A stretch of DNA of 17,500 nt, taken from the NCBI GenBank assembly GCA_018398765.1, contig JAHBMJ010002406.1, positions 1 to 17,500 on the forward strand. The letters are read 5' to 3'. The stretch is from Chromera velia (taxonomy: Eukaryota > Sar > Chromeraceae). Below the pieces are notes generated by a model, which was not told where the DNA came from, did no database searches, and worked only from the letters and a program-made list of their open reading frames with translations. The translations under genes were made by a program, and so were the position numbers. Every line of letters starts with the position of its first letter. Positions within the stretch are counted from its first letter, which is position 1. Of this stretch, positions 1 through 8,280 are shown piece by piece.

Positions 1-98
1 ATTAATAGAATATTATAGACTATAAATAATTTCTTTAATAGCGTTTTATTGAATTTCTAATTTAAGTATAACGTGTATAAATTAGTAGTAAATGTTAA
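1..98. other. AT-rich flank, no gene
   Basis: This stretch is strongly AT-rich, unlike everything downstream, and contains no reading frame of note. It includes a short perfect inverted repeat (TTATAG-A-CTATAA). It is probably genomic flank or the end of another repeat. Confidence 0.5.
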
Positions 99-136
99 AG
101 TCCGACTTGAGGGCAAAAGTCCGTTTGTGAGGGCAC
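99..136 (+). repeat. Two tandem 19-nt units before LTR copy A
   Basis: The units at 99-117 and 118-136 both begin AGTCCG and share TGAGGGCA. The second overlaps the candidate LTR start (TGAGGG at 128), so the exact 5' boundary of the LTR and any target-site duplication cannot be fixed here. Confidence 0.6.
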
Positions 137-471
137 AGGCCTATACGAGCTTGACCACGCTATTCACGTTAAGCCAGACCGAGCTGGCTCCGGAAAGAAA
201 GGCCTGAGGAAAGCGAAATGATTCAGTCTAGCCCCATGCATCCAAATCTTTTCGGGGTCACAGCCGTCTCCTGCAAATCCATGCGCATGCAGGCTCAGTC
301 TCATAAATCTAACTGTCAGCCCTAAAAGTCTCTCATCGACTCACAACGTGAAAGCTCCACCCTTCAGAGAGATCTGAACTGTTAACTGAAGACTTGAATA
401 CCTGAGTACCTTTAGGCAAAGTAAGAATCCATAACCTTTAGCTAAGCTACCCTCCGAAGTAGGTTAGCGCA
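128..471 (+). repeat. LTR-like direct repeat, copy A (candidate 5' LTR of element A)
   Basis: Positions 143-476 align without gaps to 10422-10755, with 14 differences in 334 bases. A candidate LTR runs from TG (128) to CA (471), giving about 344 bp. The similarity stops five bases after the CA, just after a TGG that could start a primer-binding site. Gag begins about 215 bases downstream, as expected for a 5' LTR. The repeat itself is certain; calling it an LTR is inference from its TG...CA ends, position and length. Promoter elements are not obvious; a CATAAAT at about 302 is at best TATA-like. Confidence 0.65.
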
Positions 472-686
472 GGTGGAGACGCTTTTCAGCGAGAGTCGAC
501 TACAACTTAAAGTCTTTCTGCCATAGCTGTCTCCAGTTTGCGTCGGTCTGCAATGATCACTCCAACTCCGCAAGTGCTTGCTCTGCTTCGTTCACACTCT
601 GCCCCAAGGGACTGAAACTCTCTCGCTTGAATGCTTTCGAACAAAATCTGCTGTGTCCCCCTCTGTCTCACCAATTTGAAGACAGT
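472..686 (+). other. Untranslated leader of element A
   Basis: This is the short leader between the putative LTR end and the first in-frame gag ATG at 687. An ATG at 631 is in another frame. Apart from the candidate primer-binding site and its hairpin I see no further signal. Confidence 0.5.
474..491 (+). other. Candidate primer-binding site, element A
   Basis: TGG starts two bases after the putative LTR end CA, the usual position of a site pairing with a tRNA 3' CCA. The following bases (AGACGC...) do not match a tRNA I can name, and 480-491 is a small hairpin (CGCT, loop TTTC, AGCG). Position supports the call; primer identity is unknown. Confidence 0.25.
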
Positions 687-2867
687 ATGGTTGACACCCG
701 AAGCACCAAGCGTGACCCACCTGCCAAGCCCAAAGCCCCCGTCAAGAAGGTCAACAAGAAGCCAAAGGCCACAGCAAAACGCAAAGCCTGTGCAGCTGCA
801 GTGAAAGAAGAGGAGGCTGAGCAGAGAGATCAGCAAGTACAAGCAGACGCCGAGATGGCACAGAAGCTTGCAGAAGATGAGGCACAGGCTGCGGACGCTG
901 CCGCAGATGCTGGCCAAGGGACAGGACACCAGGACACCACCGCCCTCCAGGGAGGAGCGGCTGCTCAGCCCGCCCAACCGGAGGGTCAGTCCTCTTACGC
1001 AGCTCTCCAGGGTGGCACTCACCTCTCATGTCCCCCTGCGACAGCTGTCAACCCTGTCTCTTCTGTCTCCCCTGTCCCTCTCCCCATGGCTGCAGGCAGT
1101 GGTGTGTATACGGGCCTCGGCGTTCACGCCTTCCGTCACCCGGACAGGAAGAGGACCATCTTCGTTCACTTAGACGGAGATGGACAGGCTGTTGTCCTTG
1201 AGCCGGTGAAGAAGGCAAAGAAGGACAAGCCTAAGACCGATGGCACCTCAGCCTCAGTTGCTGTGGCACCGGGAGGCAACGACCCTGACGGCAGCGAGCC
1301 CGATAACGATGATGAAGGAGACCCTCCCGAAGTTTTCGGCTCTGACAACGACAGGTGGTGAACCTGCAACGGCCCCCGCCCCAGGAGGGTCACCTTCACT
1401 AAGGAGACCGACAACAAGGCCGAGAGGATCGCTGCTCCTACTTGCGAGACCATGAACCCCGGCCTCTTTGAGTCTTCGAGGAGACGCGCTGGACACCTGC
1501 CCAACCCCACTGTGAAGGCAGATACGCTTACCTTCAGCGGGGAGAGGCAGAAGGCGCAGGAGTTCTGGGCCTCCTTCAAGGCAGACGCCCACGTCCATAA
1601 GTGGGACATGATTGAGACCCGATACTACTTCCGTAAGGCACTGCGGGGAGTAGCAGCCACCTGGTTCTCCTCCTCCATCGAGGAGAAGAACAAACCAATC
1701 GAGTCCCTCTCCGACCTGGAGAAATACTTCTTCACTAAGTTTGGTCTTACCGAGGCCCAGCGCGACGCCGCCGAAGAAAAGCTCGAGCACATCGTACAAG
1801 ACATCCCTGTAGGTGAAAACATCCGCGCATATGTGGAACGGGTGAGCAACATCTGCAGGGAGGCAAAGATTGACGAGGACGACCCGAAGGTCATGAAGAG
1901 GTTCCGTAAGGGCATCTTCAATAAGACTGTCAGGACCGTCCTCGCCACCGAGACCCACACCACATTCGATTTCCTCGTTGCCTCCGCTGAGAAGCTTGCC
2001 CAGGCCAACACCACCAGTGTCCGCAACTCCACTAACCGCGTCTCTTCAGCTACTGCCCACGTCCCTGAGTAAAAGCCCGACTACAACCACGCCTACAACT
2101 CCAACCCCGCAGCCCCCATCCCAGACTCTAGCCAGCCTCTGCCTGGAGATTTTTTGGATGCGCTCGACAACCTCATGAAAGTGGGATCTCTTCAATCCTC
2201 TTTCTACCGTAAGTGTGCAGGGACCCGACCGCACTTTGGGGATACGTGCACCGTCAGAGACGAGGACCGCTGCTTCAAGTGCAGGGAAAGAGGACACCTA
2301 GCACCTGCCTGCGTCCACCCCAGATTGTATATCTCCTCTGACCCCGCAGCGAGGGCTCTTGTCCAACAGCGTAGAAGGATTCGTGAGGAACAGCAGCAGC
2401 AACTTTCGGAGCAGCAGTAGCTCTCGAACAGAGCCCGCCCCCTGAACTACAGAGATCTCGAAGAGCCCCCCACTATGCGGCGTGTGAGGAACCCCTTCCA
2501 GAACCCCGTCACTCCAAATATGAACGGCGGTCAGCAGGAGCAGCCCTGCGCTAGGCCCCGCGTCACTCTCAACCCAGCTCGACGCAATGGCCACGTCTGC
2601 TTCCATCCTCCACCTACCAACCCCTCAGGCACCGGTGGTACGGAGATGAACCTGCTCGAGTAGGCTGAGTGCCAACAGCGTGGATGGGGCGATGGAGGTA
2701 CAGGAGGAACCGAATGTTACCAGCGCGTCCCTCGTCCCCCCCTATTCGCCACAGACGCGAAGCAAGAGCCCCTGGGTCCTCCCCAAGTCTACCCTATCCC
2801 TCCCCCCCGACCCTACAGAACGCCCTTCCAAGGCTGCTCTGCCTCCGCCAATAGGAGGGCGTCAAAC
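687..2867 (+). pseudogene. gag: Gag polyprotein of element A, interrupted by stops
   Basis: Gag is the structural protein that packages element RNA into cytoplasmic particles. The frame starts at ATG 687 (Met-Val-Asp-Thr); upstream extension to 627 has only a TTG. Residues 1-40 form a Lys/Ala/Pro-rich tail resembling histone H1 tails, followed by an acidic Glu/Gln/Ala helix-prone stretch. The capsid-like Retrotrans_gag region lies at about 1500-2060 (FWASFK...WDM...ATWF...LEKYFFTKF). A nucleocapsid region at 2205-2312 has a first knuckle whose first Cys is Tyr (YRKC...H...C) and an intact second knuckle, CFKCRERGHLAPAC. A Gln-rich, then Pro-rich tail follows. The frame is closed by TGA 1359, TAA 2070, TAG 2418 and TAG 2661 yet stays in phase, ending at TGA 2868. 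The gag identity is secure; the coordinates of the mature parts are approximate. Confidence 0.85.
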
Positions 2868-3664
2868 TGAAGGGTCTGGAGCCAGGGCGACTCCAGACCA
2901 CCCAAACCGCCCAGACAGCACAAGTCTCTGCAGCAGCTGCAGAGAATAGGCCCCCTGACCCCCCTGATAATCAGCCAAACACGACAGAGGACCACACAGA
3001 GTTCTTCAGGGGGATGGCGAGTCCAGTCCCCTTGACGCACAAGTACGCCTATGCTTTCCGCAACGATTTGGTCCCGAACGATATCAGTATTCCCGATCTC
3101 CTCGGCGGGCTCGCTCCTGGAATATGGGAGTACAACTGGCACCCCCTGCTCCAGATGTGCCTAACGAGTGAGAAGCCTCTTCCTCTCCGCCCTGTCACAG
3201 ACCCCACTACGCACCTGCCTTATGCCCCAAGACCAGACCCCCCGACTAGCAAACTGAAACAGCAGCAGCAGAAGCGCCGTCCCCAACCGCCAGACCCTAC
3301 AGCACGAAGAGGGCCTCTAGGGGCCCCTTGAGTCGCCAACGTCTTCCTCCGACCCGTCCCTGAGCGTCATGGGTTCCCGCTTCTCATCGAGAAGTGTATG
3401 TCCAGCATTGCTCTTGTTGACGGAGGTGCGGATATCAGTTTGATGAGTGACAAAGTCTTGTCTACTCTTTTTGCTCTGCGACCTTCCCTCCGCAGGCATT
3501 TCAAAGCGACTGACGTTCGGGTGGTTGGAGAAGGGAATTCTCCTCTGCAGATCACGGGATTCATCAACCTTACCCTCTCCTCGTTTGTATGACCCCTCCG
3601 CCACACCTTTTACATCTGCTCGAACCTCATGCACGACACGATTCTGGGGATGGACTGGCTGACA
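2855..3664 (+). pseudogene. Protease region of element A pol (retropepsin-like)
   Basis: The pol frame opens after TAG 2852 and overlaps the end of the gag frame by 13 bases. A Pro-rich spacer leads into a retropepsin-type aspartic protease domain. The catalytic loop reads ALVDGGADISL with Asp at 3419-3421; the usual Asp-Thr/Ser-Gly is Asp-Gly-Gly here, whereas element B keeps DTGAD. The domain closes with ILGMDWL at about 3645-3664, the conserved C-terminal loop of Ty3/gypsy proteases. TGA stops lie just before the domain (3329) and inside it (3590). The Thr/Ser-to-Gly change next to the catalytic Asp probably impairs activity, so with the stops this copy is unlikely to be functional. Confidence 0.75.
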
Positions 3665-4269
3665 CGTCACGCCAAGAGCCAGTCCTTCGAGGACTCCAAG
3701 CTGACCCTCCAGAGCCGATTCGACAAGGAAGAGGAGACGGAGGTCATCACACTCTTCCCCCTTACCGAGCTGCAGAGGGAAAAGGCGAGCTTCCAGATAC
3801 CTACCCTGTCGACTGCCAGAACCGTTATCCCTCCCCGTTCAGGTGTGCACGTGCAGGTGAAGCTTCCCGAGTCCTCAGGGATTCCAAACGGTGCGCTTGT
3901 CCTGTTAGAGCGCATTGCAGGAGCCCTACCTGCCCACCTCGCCATCGGCAACTCAGTGTCTATCGTTGAGGACAGAGAGCTGACCTTGAACGTGATCAAC
4001 GTCAGCAAAAAGCACGCTGCGATCCTTAAGGGACGCCCTCTCGCCCTCGCTACCCTCTACAAGAATATTTTGGCCGAGCAGGAGGAAGCCGAGAGAAACG
4101 AGGATCGGGCAAAAACGACAGGGTGTCGAGTATCTGCAGCCGCAACCGGAGGGACACAGGGGACAGAAGGGTTTGTCCCCAACAAGAACACCAACATGAC
4201 AGAGGAGGAGAGGAAAGAGGCTGAGAAGGAGATCGACAAGGCCGTTGAAGGGTGTATACACCTTTTAGA
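3665..4269 (+). pseudogene. Protease-RT linker of element A pol
   Basis: This is an uninterrupted part of the 3629-4894 reading frame. The first half has a beta-rich, retropepsin-flanking character (IPPRSGVHVQVKLPES, IPNGALVLLERIAG, then LTLNVINVSKKHA). Element B has a counterpart (LIPNGIDVHVEP..., VSVIAVNTTCHDY). The second half is a charged Glu/Lys helix-prone stretch, TEEERKEAEKEIDKAVEG, matched by a longer Glu/Lys coiled-coil-like segment in element B. No catalytic motif is seen. Confidence 0.6.
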
Positions 4270-5245
4270 GCAGCAGCGGAAAGAGCTACGGGCACTCTTT
4301 ATGGAGTATACTGACCTCTTTCCCACTGCACAGGACCCCGGCACCTTCAAAGGCGTGGAAGCGAGAGTGGAAGTCGAACCCGGCACCATACCCATGTACA
4401 GCAGGCCTCGCATGGTCCCCCATGCAATGCGGGCTGAGCTTTGTGAGAATCTCCAGAAGCTGCTGGATGCCGGCGTCATTGCACCGACCTCCTCCCCGTG
4501 GGGCTTCTCTCTCGTTCTTGTCAGGAAGAAGAACGGCAAGCTGCACATCTGCATCGACTATCGCAGGCTGAACAATGCCCTCAAGAAAGACCGGCACCCC
4601 CTTCCCCGTCTCGATCACACACTCGCCAAGCTTCAGGGGAAGCGTTGGTTCTCCTCTCTCGACCTCTACCAAGGTTTCTACCAGGTCCCCGTGCAGCCAT
4701 CAGACAGAAACATCTTGGTCTTTGTCACCGCTGACGGGCAGTACACGTACCTAAAGATGCCCATGGGGATTTCAACGGCACCCTCGATCTTTCAGAGGAG
4801 CATGGACGTCATGCTGGCAGGCATGGGCTCGTTCGTGAACGTCTACCTCGATGACGTCCTCGTGGCTAGTATCAACTGGCCCGAGCACATGTAGCACTTG
4901 AGAGCAACCCTCAAGCGCTTCCGAGACTCTGGAGCGAGGCTCAGTTTCGTGAAGTGCTCGTGGGTATCCGAGTCTCTCCTCTACCTCGGTCACATTATCG
5001 ATACCAACGGCCTCCGCCCCAACCCTACAAAGATCGAGACCATCCTCTCCGCACCCGACCCCAAGTCCAAGAAGGACGTCAAGAGGCTGATCGGATTGGC
5101 CTCTTTCTACCACCGTTTTATCCCCTCCTTCTCTCAGGTTACGTACCCCATCTCTTCACTCCTCCGGAAGAACACACCGTTTGTCTGGGAGGAACCCTAG
5201 AAGCAGGCCTTTACCAAGCTGAAGGAGGCCCTTACCTCAGAGCCC
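4270..5245 (+). pseudogene. Reverse transcriptase domain of element A pol
   Basis: RT copies element RNA into cDNA. The motifs appear in order: SSPWGFSLVLVRKKNGKLHI then CIDYRRLN (fingers), SSLDLYQGFYQVPV with the first catalytic Asp at 4661-4663, FVTADGQYTYLKMPMGISTA, and YLDD with the Asp pair at 4850-4855. The thumb/connection follows, with LYLGHII, GLRPNPTKIE and LIGLASFYHRFIPSFS. All three catalytic Asp residues are present. TAG stops at 4892 (HM-stop-HL) and 5198 (WEEP-stop-KQAF) interrupt it; at the second, element B has Gln. The first also sits where related elements often have Gln or another polar residue. Domain identity is certain; function is doubtful because of the stops. Confidence 0.92.
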
Positions 5246-5643
5246 GTCCTCCGTCACCCTGACTTCGATCGCGACTTTCTTGTCAAGCCTGACGCCAGCA
5301 GCGATGCCATCGGTGCCGTGCTCGCTCAGAAGGATGAGGAAGGCGGCCATGAGCACCCCATCGCCTTCGCCTCGAGAACCATGACAGATCTTGAGAAGAA
5401 GTGGAGTATCATGGAGAGGGAGGCCCTTGCCCTTGTCTACGCCGTCGACGTGTTCAAGGCCTACCTCTATGGCCGTCGCTTTACGGTCATCACCGATCAC
5501 AGGAGCCTTCAACACATTCACACGCAAAAGGACTGTCAGCCGAGAGTGATGCGGTGGTCTCTGAAGTTGGCCATCTACGAGTTCGAGGTTCAGCATCGGG
5601 CTGGAGCGAGTCACCTCAATGCCGATGCGATGTCACGACCACC
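5246..5643 (+). pseudogene. RNase H domain of element A pol
   Basis: This domain removes template RNA during reverse transcription. It shows the Ty3/gypsy pattern: VKPDASSDAIGAVLAQ with the first catalytic Asp at 5291-5293, MEREALALVYAV supplying Glu, FTVITDHRSLQHI supplying the middle Asp, MRWSLKLAIYEFEV, and HLNADAMSR with the last Asp. The usual Thr before the first Asp is Pro here (KPDAS instead of KTDAS as in element B). No stop lies inside the domain. Confidence 0.9.
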
Positions 5644-6202
5644 GATTGCTCAGCTTTCCGAAGCCCCCAAGCCTGACCGAGAAAGGGCCTCCGACAAGCT
5701 GAAACGACCTCCCGAGGGGTCGTCGGACTCGGAGGAGGATGAGATCGTTGTCGCCGCCTGCGAATCTGCAGAGATCCCTGCTGACGAGGACATGGAGCCT
5801 GCCTCGGGCATCGTGCTCCTTGGCATCTCGAAGCCAGTCACCGTTGCCATTAAGAAGAGTGACGTGGAGAGAGTCACATCTCTTCCATTCAGGGTGGCAG
5901 TCGGGAAGAAAGCCAGAGCAGGCAACGCGAACGGCGACAAGAAGGTTGTCAAGCAGCCTGCAGGAACAAAGAAAGGCATCAGAGGATCGAAAGCTTCCCC
6001 CACCAAGGGAAGTCCGGCCGCCGGGCCTCAGAAGAGCTCTGTCTCCCTCCCTTCTCTCTCTGTTCCTTTGTGCACAGGCAAGTATAGCAGAGAGGAATTT
6101 CAGAAATAGCAGAGAGAAGATTCGTCCCTCGCTCCCACCATCAAGTTCCTGACTGACGGCACCCTCCCCACTGACTAGAACAAGCTCTCCACCGTTTGCT
6201 CG
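5644..6202 (+). pseudogene. RNase H-integrase linker of element A pol
   Basis: An acidic patch (SSDSEEDE) runs into IVVAA at 5744-5758, a motif also found at the same place in element B (SIVVAA, 16013-16030). Element A then carries about 110 extra residues, including a Lys/Gly/Ala/Pro-rich stretch resembling a histone H1 tail. After this come TAG 6107 (FQK-stop-QREDSSL) and TAG 6176. The Q-x-E-D-S-x-L segment lines up with AQAEDSDLSFMIKYL in element B and introduces the integrase zinc-binding region. Confidence 0.6.
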
Positions 6203-7294
6203 ATGGCCTCCACTCACGTCCTCCACGATGGCCTCCTCGTCCGTTTGCTCCCGCCTTTGAACAGGCACACGAAAGGCTTTCGGGCCTTGACGGTCGTGCC
6301 GAAGGCCCTCCGAGCAGAGATTCTCGCTGACCACCATGAGAATCTCTGTGCCGGACACGTGGGGGTGAGACACACGCTCTCGAAAGTCACTGCGAAGTTC
6401 TTCTGGCCCTCTGTCTCAGCGGACGTGGAGAACTACGTGAAGTTGTATAAGGGCTGTCAGAAGAGGAAGCTGACGTACAAGAAAGAACACCCCATGGTCA
6501 TCCCCGTCACCACTGAGCCCCTCACCGCCTTTGCCATCGATGCCGTGGGACCACTTCCTGTGTCAGAAGGGAAGAGGTTCATCATCTCGGTGATGGACAT
6601 TGCCTCCCGTTACGTGATCCTACTCGCCATCCCGAACCTCAAGGCCACTACCATTGCCCGCCTCCTTGTCGAGAATGTCATCTTCGTCTTCGGGTCCCCT
6701 GTAACGCTCCTGTCTGATCAGGGAAGCTACTTCCTGGATCCGATCGTTCAGGCTGTTGCCGACCTGGTTGGTACAGACAGGGCCTGCATCACCACCTACA
6801 ACCCCAAGGCAAATGGCAAGCTCGAGCGCATGCATAAAGAGGTGAAGCAGATCCTTGCCGCCTACATTAACAAGAACCAGCATGCCTGGGTTCGATACCT
6901 CCCCATCACCGCCTACCTTCACAACGCCGCTCGACACCTTGCACTAGGTGTCTCTTCTTTTAAGTTCCCCTTCGGGTTCCCACCTAGGAACCCTATGCAG
7001 CTCGACAGCGACCTGCAGGCAGGGACAGAGATCATCCCTGAGGACTATGTCAAGCTGCTCACTGAAATCAAGGAGGAGAACAAGAAGACTGCGAGGGACA
7101 TCTACGTCCAAGCAGCCGAGCAGAGGGGCCGACGGATTCTGAAGGACTCCCAGAAGAAGGCCTTCAAAAACCCATTCCAGTACAAGCGGGGTGACTATGC
7201 GTGGGCAAGGCTCAAAAGAGTTAAGAAGGGCGAGGCCAGGAAGCTCACCCCCGCCTACGAAGGCCCCTTCCGTATAGTTGACAGTGTTGATTAA
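6203..7294 (+). pseudogene. Integrase of element A pol
   Basis: Integrase inserts element cDNA into host chromatin. The N-terminal HHCC zinc finger has His at 6332-6337 and 6356-6358, but the first Cys of the CxxC is Tyr (TAT, 6446-6448); the second Cys is at 6455-6457. The catalytic core is intact: Asp 6539-6541 (AIDAVGPLP), Asp 6716-6718 (LLSDQGSYF) and Glu 6824-6826 (NGKLERMH), with exactly 35 residues between the last two (D35E). The C-terminal part contains the start of the GPF/Y module (YEGPFRIV) and closes at TAA 7292, caused by a small deletion rather than a true end, since the module continues in another frame from 7278. Confidence 0.92.
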
Positions 7295-7616
7295 GTTGCC
7301 GGGTGCACAGAACCGCAGGTTGATCAACCGCGATGGCCTCAAGCCCTTTGTGCACAGGAACCTGGGTGAGAACAACCGCCTCCTCACCAAGTTCACGGGG
7401 AAGGATGCCGAGACCATTGAGGACGATTGGGAAGAGTATGAGGTTGAGGAGGTGTGTGCCGAGAGGGAGACAAGAAGGAGCCGAGAGTTCCTTCTGAAGT
7501 ACAAGAACTACGAGGAGAAGGAGTGGACCCCCGAGACCGAGATGGACTGCCCCGACCTGGTTGAGCAGTTTCGAGCACGAATAGGGCGTGGCCAGAGCGC
7601 CCAGGGCCCACAGTGA
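7278..7616 (+). pseudogene. GPF/Y end plus chromodomain of element A
   Basis: The first residues (TVLIKLPG...INRDGLKPF) complete the GPF/Y module begun in the preceding frame. A chromodomain follows at 7437-7571, starting at YEVEEV, with FLLKYKNY, WTPE and DCPDLVEQF. In HP1-type domains three aromatic residues form the methyl-lysine cage; here the corresponding places appear to be Tyr (YEVEE), Tyr (LKYKNY, usually Trp) and Tyr (KNY). Chromodomains on chromoviral integrases bind histone marks and direct insertion to heterochromatin. Compared with element B, about six residues are missing where the frame changes, consistent with a deletion of about 17 bases. The frame ends at TGA 7614. Confidence 0.85.
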
Positions 7617-8160
7617 GAGAGGGAAAGACGGACTGAGATCGACTGCAGAGAAGAAGAAGAATTTTGAAAGGCTGAGTGTCTGTTCACATGCGCATACTAT
7701 TTCATTGACTGGCTGTCCGAGTGATTAGGAAGTCCCTTTTTCCCGAATCGAGCATGATGCAGGACAAAAAAAGAGAAAAAGGAAAGAAACATGATCGATT
7801 GGCTTGTTGACTTGCAGGTGCTGGCCACACCCGCGACCAGCAAACCGCGATCGCTGCAAGAAAGTAGAGAGAAAGGAAAAGAAAAGAAAAGAAAACATTC
7901 GAAATGAAAGCTGAACATCACTGCACACGCCGACCGATTGACTGATTTCGAGTGACTGACCCGATCGAAGTGTGTGTCTCAGAGAGCTGCGGGTTGTCCA
8001 TTCGGGAGAGAGGCAAGATTGGAGAAAAGGAAAGGGAACTGCAAGTATGGAGGGGGGGNGCAAAGCAGATTGGGATCAAGGGAAGGGCGCAGTCACACAG
8101 GGAAAAGCCGGATGAATAAAGAAAAGAACAAACGGAAGATGAACGTTGAATGAAAGAGAT
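7617..8160. other. Purine-rich non-coding stretch after element A
   Basis: There is no supportable gene. Several polypurine runs occur: about 7651-7670, about 7764-7789 and a (GAAAA)n-like run at 7876-7895. Any could be a relic polypurine tract, which would normally sit against the 3' LTR, but none is followed by a sequence resembling LTR copy A. AATAAA occurs at 8115-8120 and 8161-8166 and could serve as a polyadenylation signal; this is weak evidence. One undetermined base lies at 8059 in a G-run. Confidence 0.4.
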
Positions 8161-8178
8161 AATAAAATTTAACCCCGC

Positions 8179-8278
8179 GCCTCCGTAAATGGTAGCGGGA
8201 GGGTCTTCGTTAATGACCAAAGATCAGTGGGAGGGCGGGAGCCTCCGTAAATGGCTCACAGTCTCTGTTAATGACCAA
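8179..8278 (+). repeat. Imperfect tandem duplication of a ~60-bp unit
   Basis: GCCTCCGTAAATGG occurs at 8179-8192 and 8241-8254, and GTTAATGACCAA at 8209-8220 and 8267-8278. Each unit thus has the same two boxes in the same order, with different sequence between them. Origin unknown. Confidence 0.8.
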
Positions 8279-8280
8279 CC

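Larger units (their letters stand above)
128..7616 (+). mobile_element. Element A: degenerate Ty3/gypsy chromovirus-type LTR retrotransposon
   Basis: The domain order gag, protease, RT, RNase H, integrase, GPF/Y module, chromodomain is diagnostic of the chromovirus branch of Ty3/gypsy. Gag is read in one frame (687-2867) and pol in another (2855-7294), with the chromodomain tail shifted again (7278-7616). Ten in-frame stops lie at 1359, 2070, 2418, 2661, 3329, 3590, 4892, 5198, 6107 and 6176. No 3' LTR is found directly after the last coding domain. The only matching repeat downstream is at 10409-10750, so the element may extend that far with a 2.8-kb 3' non-coding region, or its own 3' LTR is lost. 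No envelope-like gene is visible. Confidence 0.9.

Noticed and set aside
267-481. Self-priming of element A (CGTCTCC in the LTR complementary to GGAGACG after the LTR)
   Set aside because: Only seven bases match, they are not at a recognisable transcript start, and nothing comparable exists in element B.
507-1958. Long minus-strand open frames opposite gag
   Set aside because: They are antisense shadows of the gag frame, rich in Leu/Ser with no motif.
7697-8220. Minus-strand frames rich in Phe/Ser/Leu
   Set aside because: They are translations of the opposite strand of polypurine tracts, and some cross the undetermined base at 8059.
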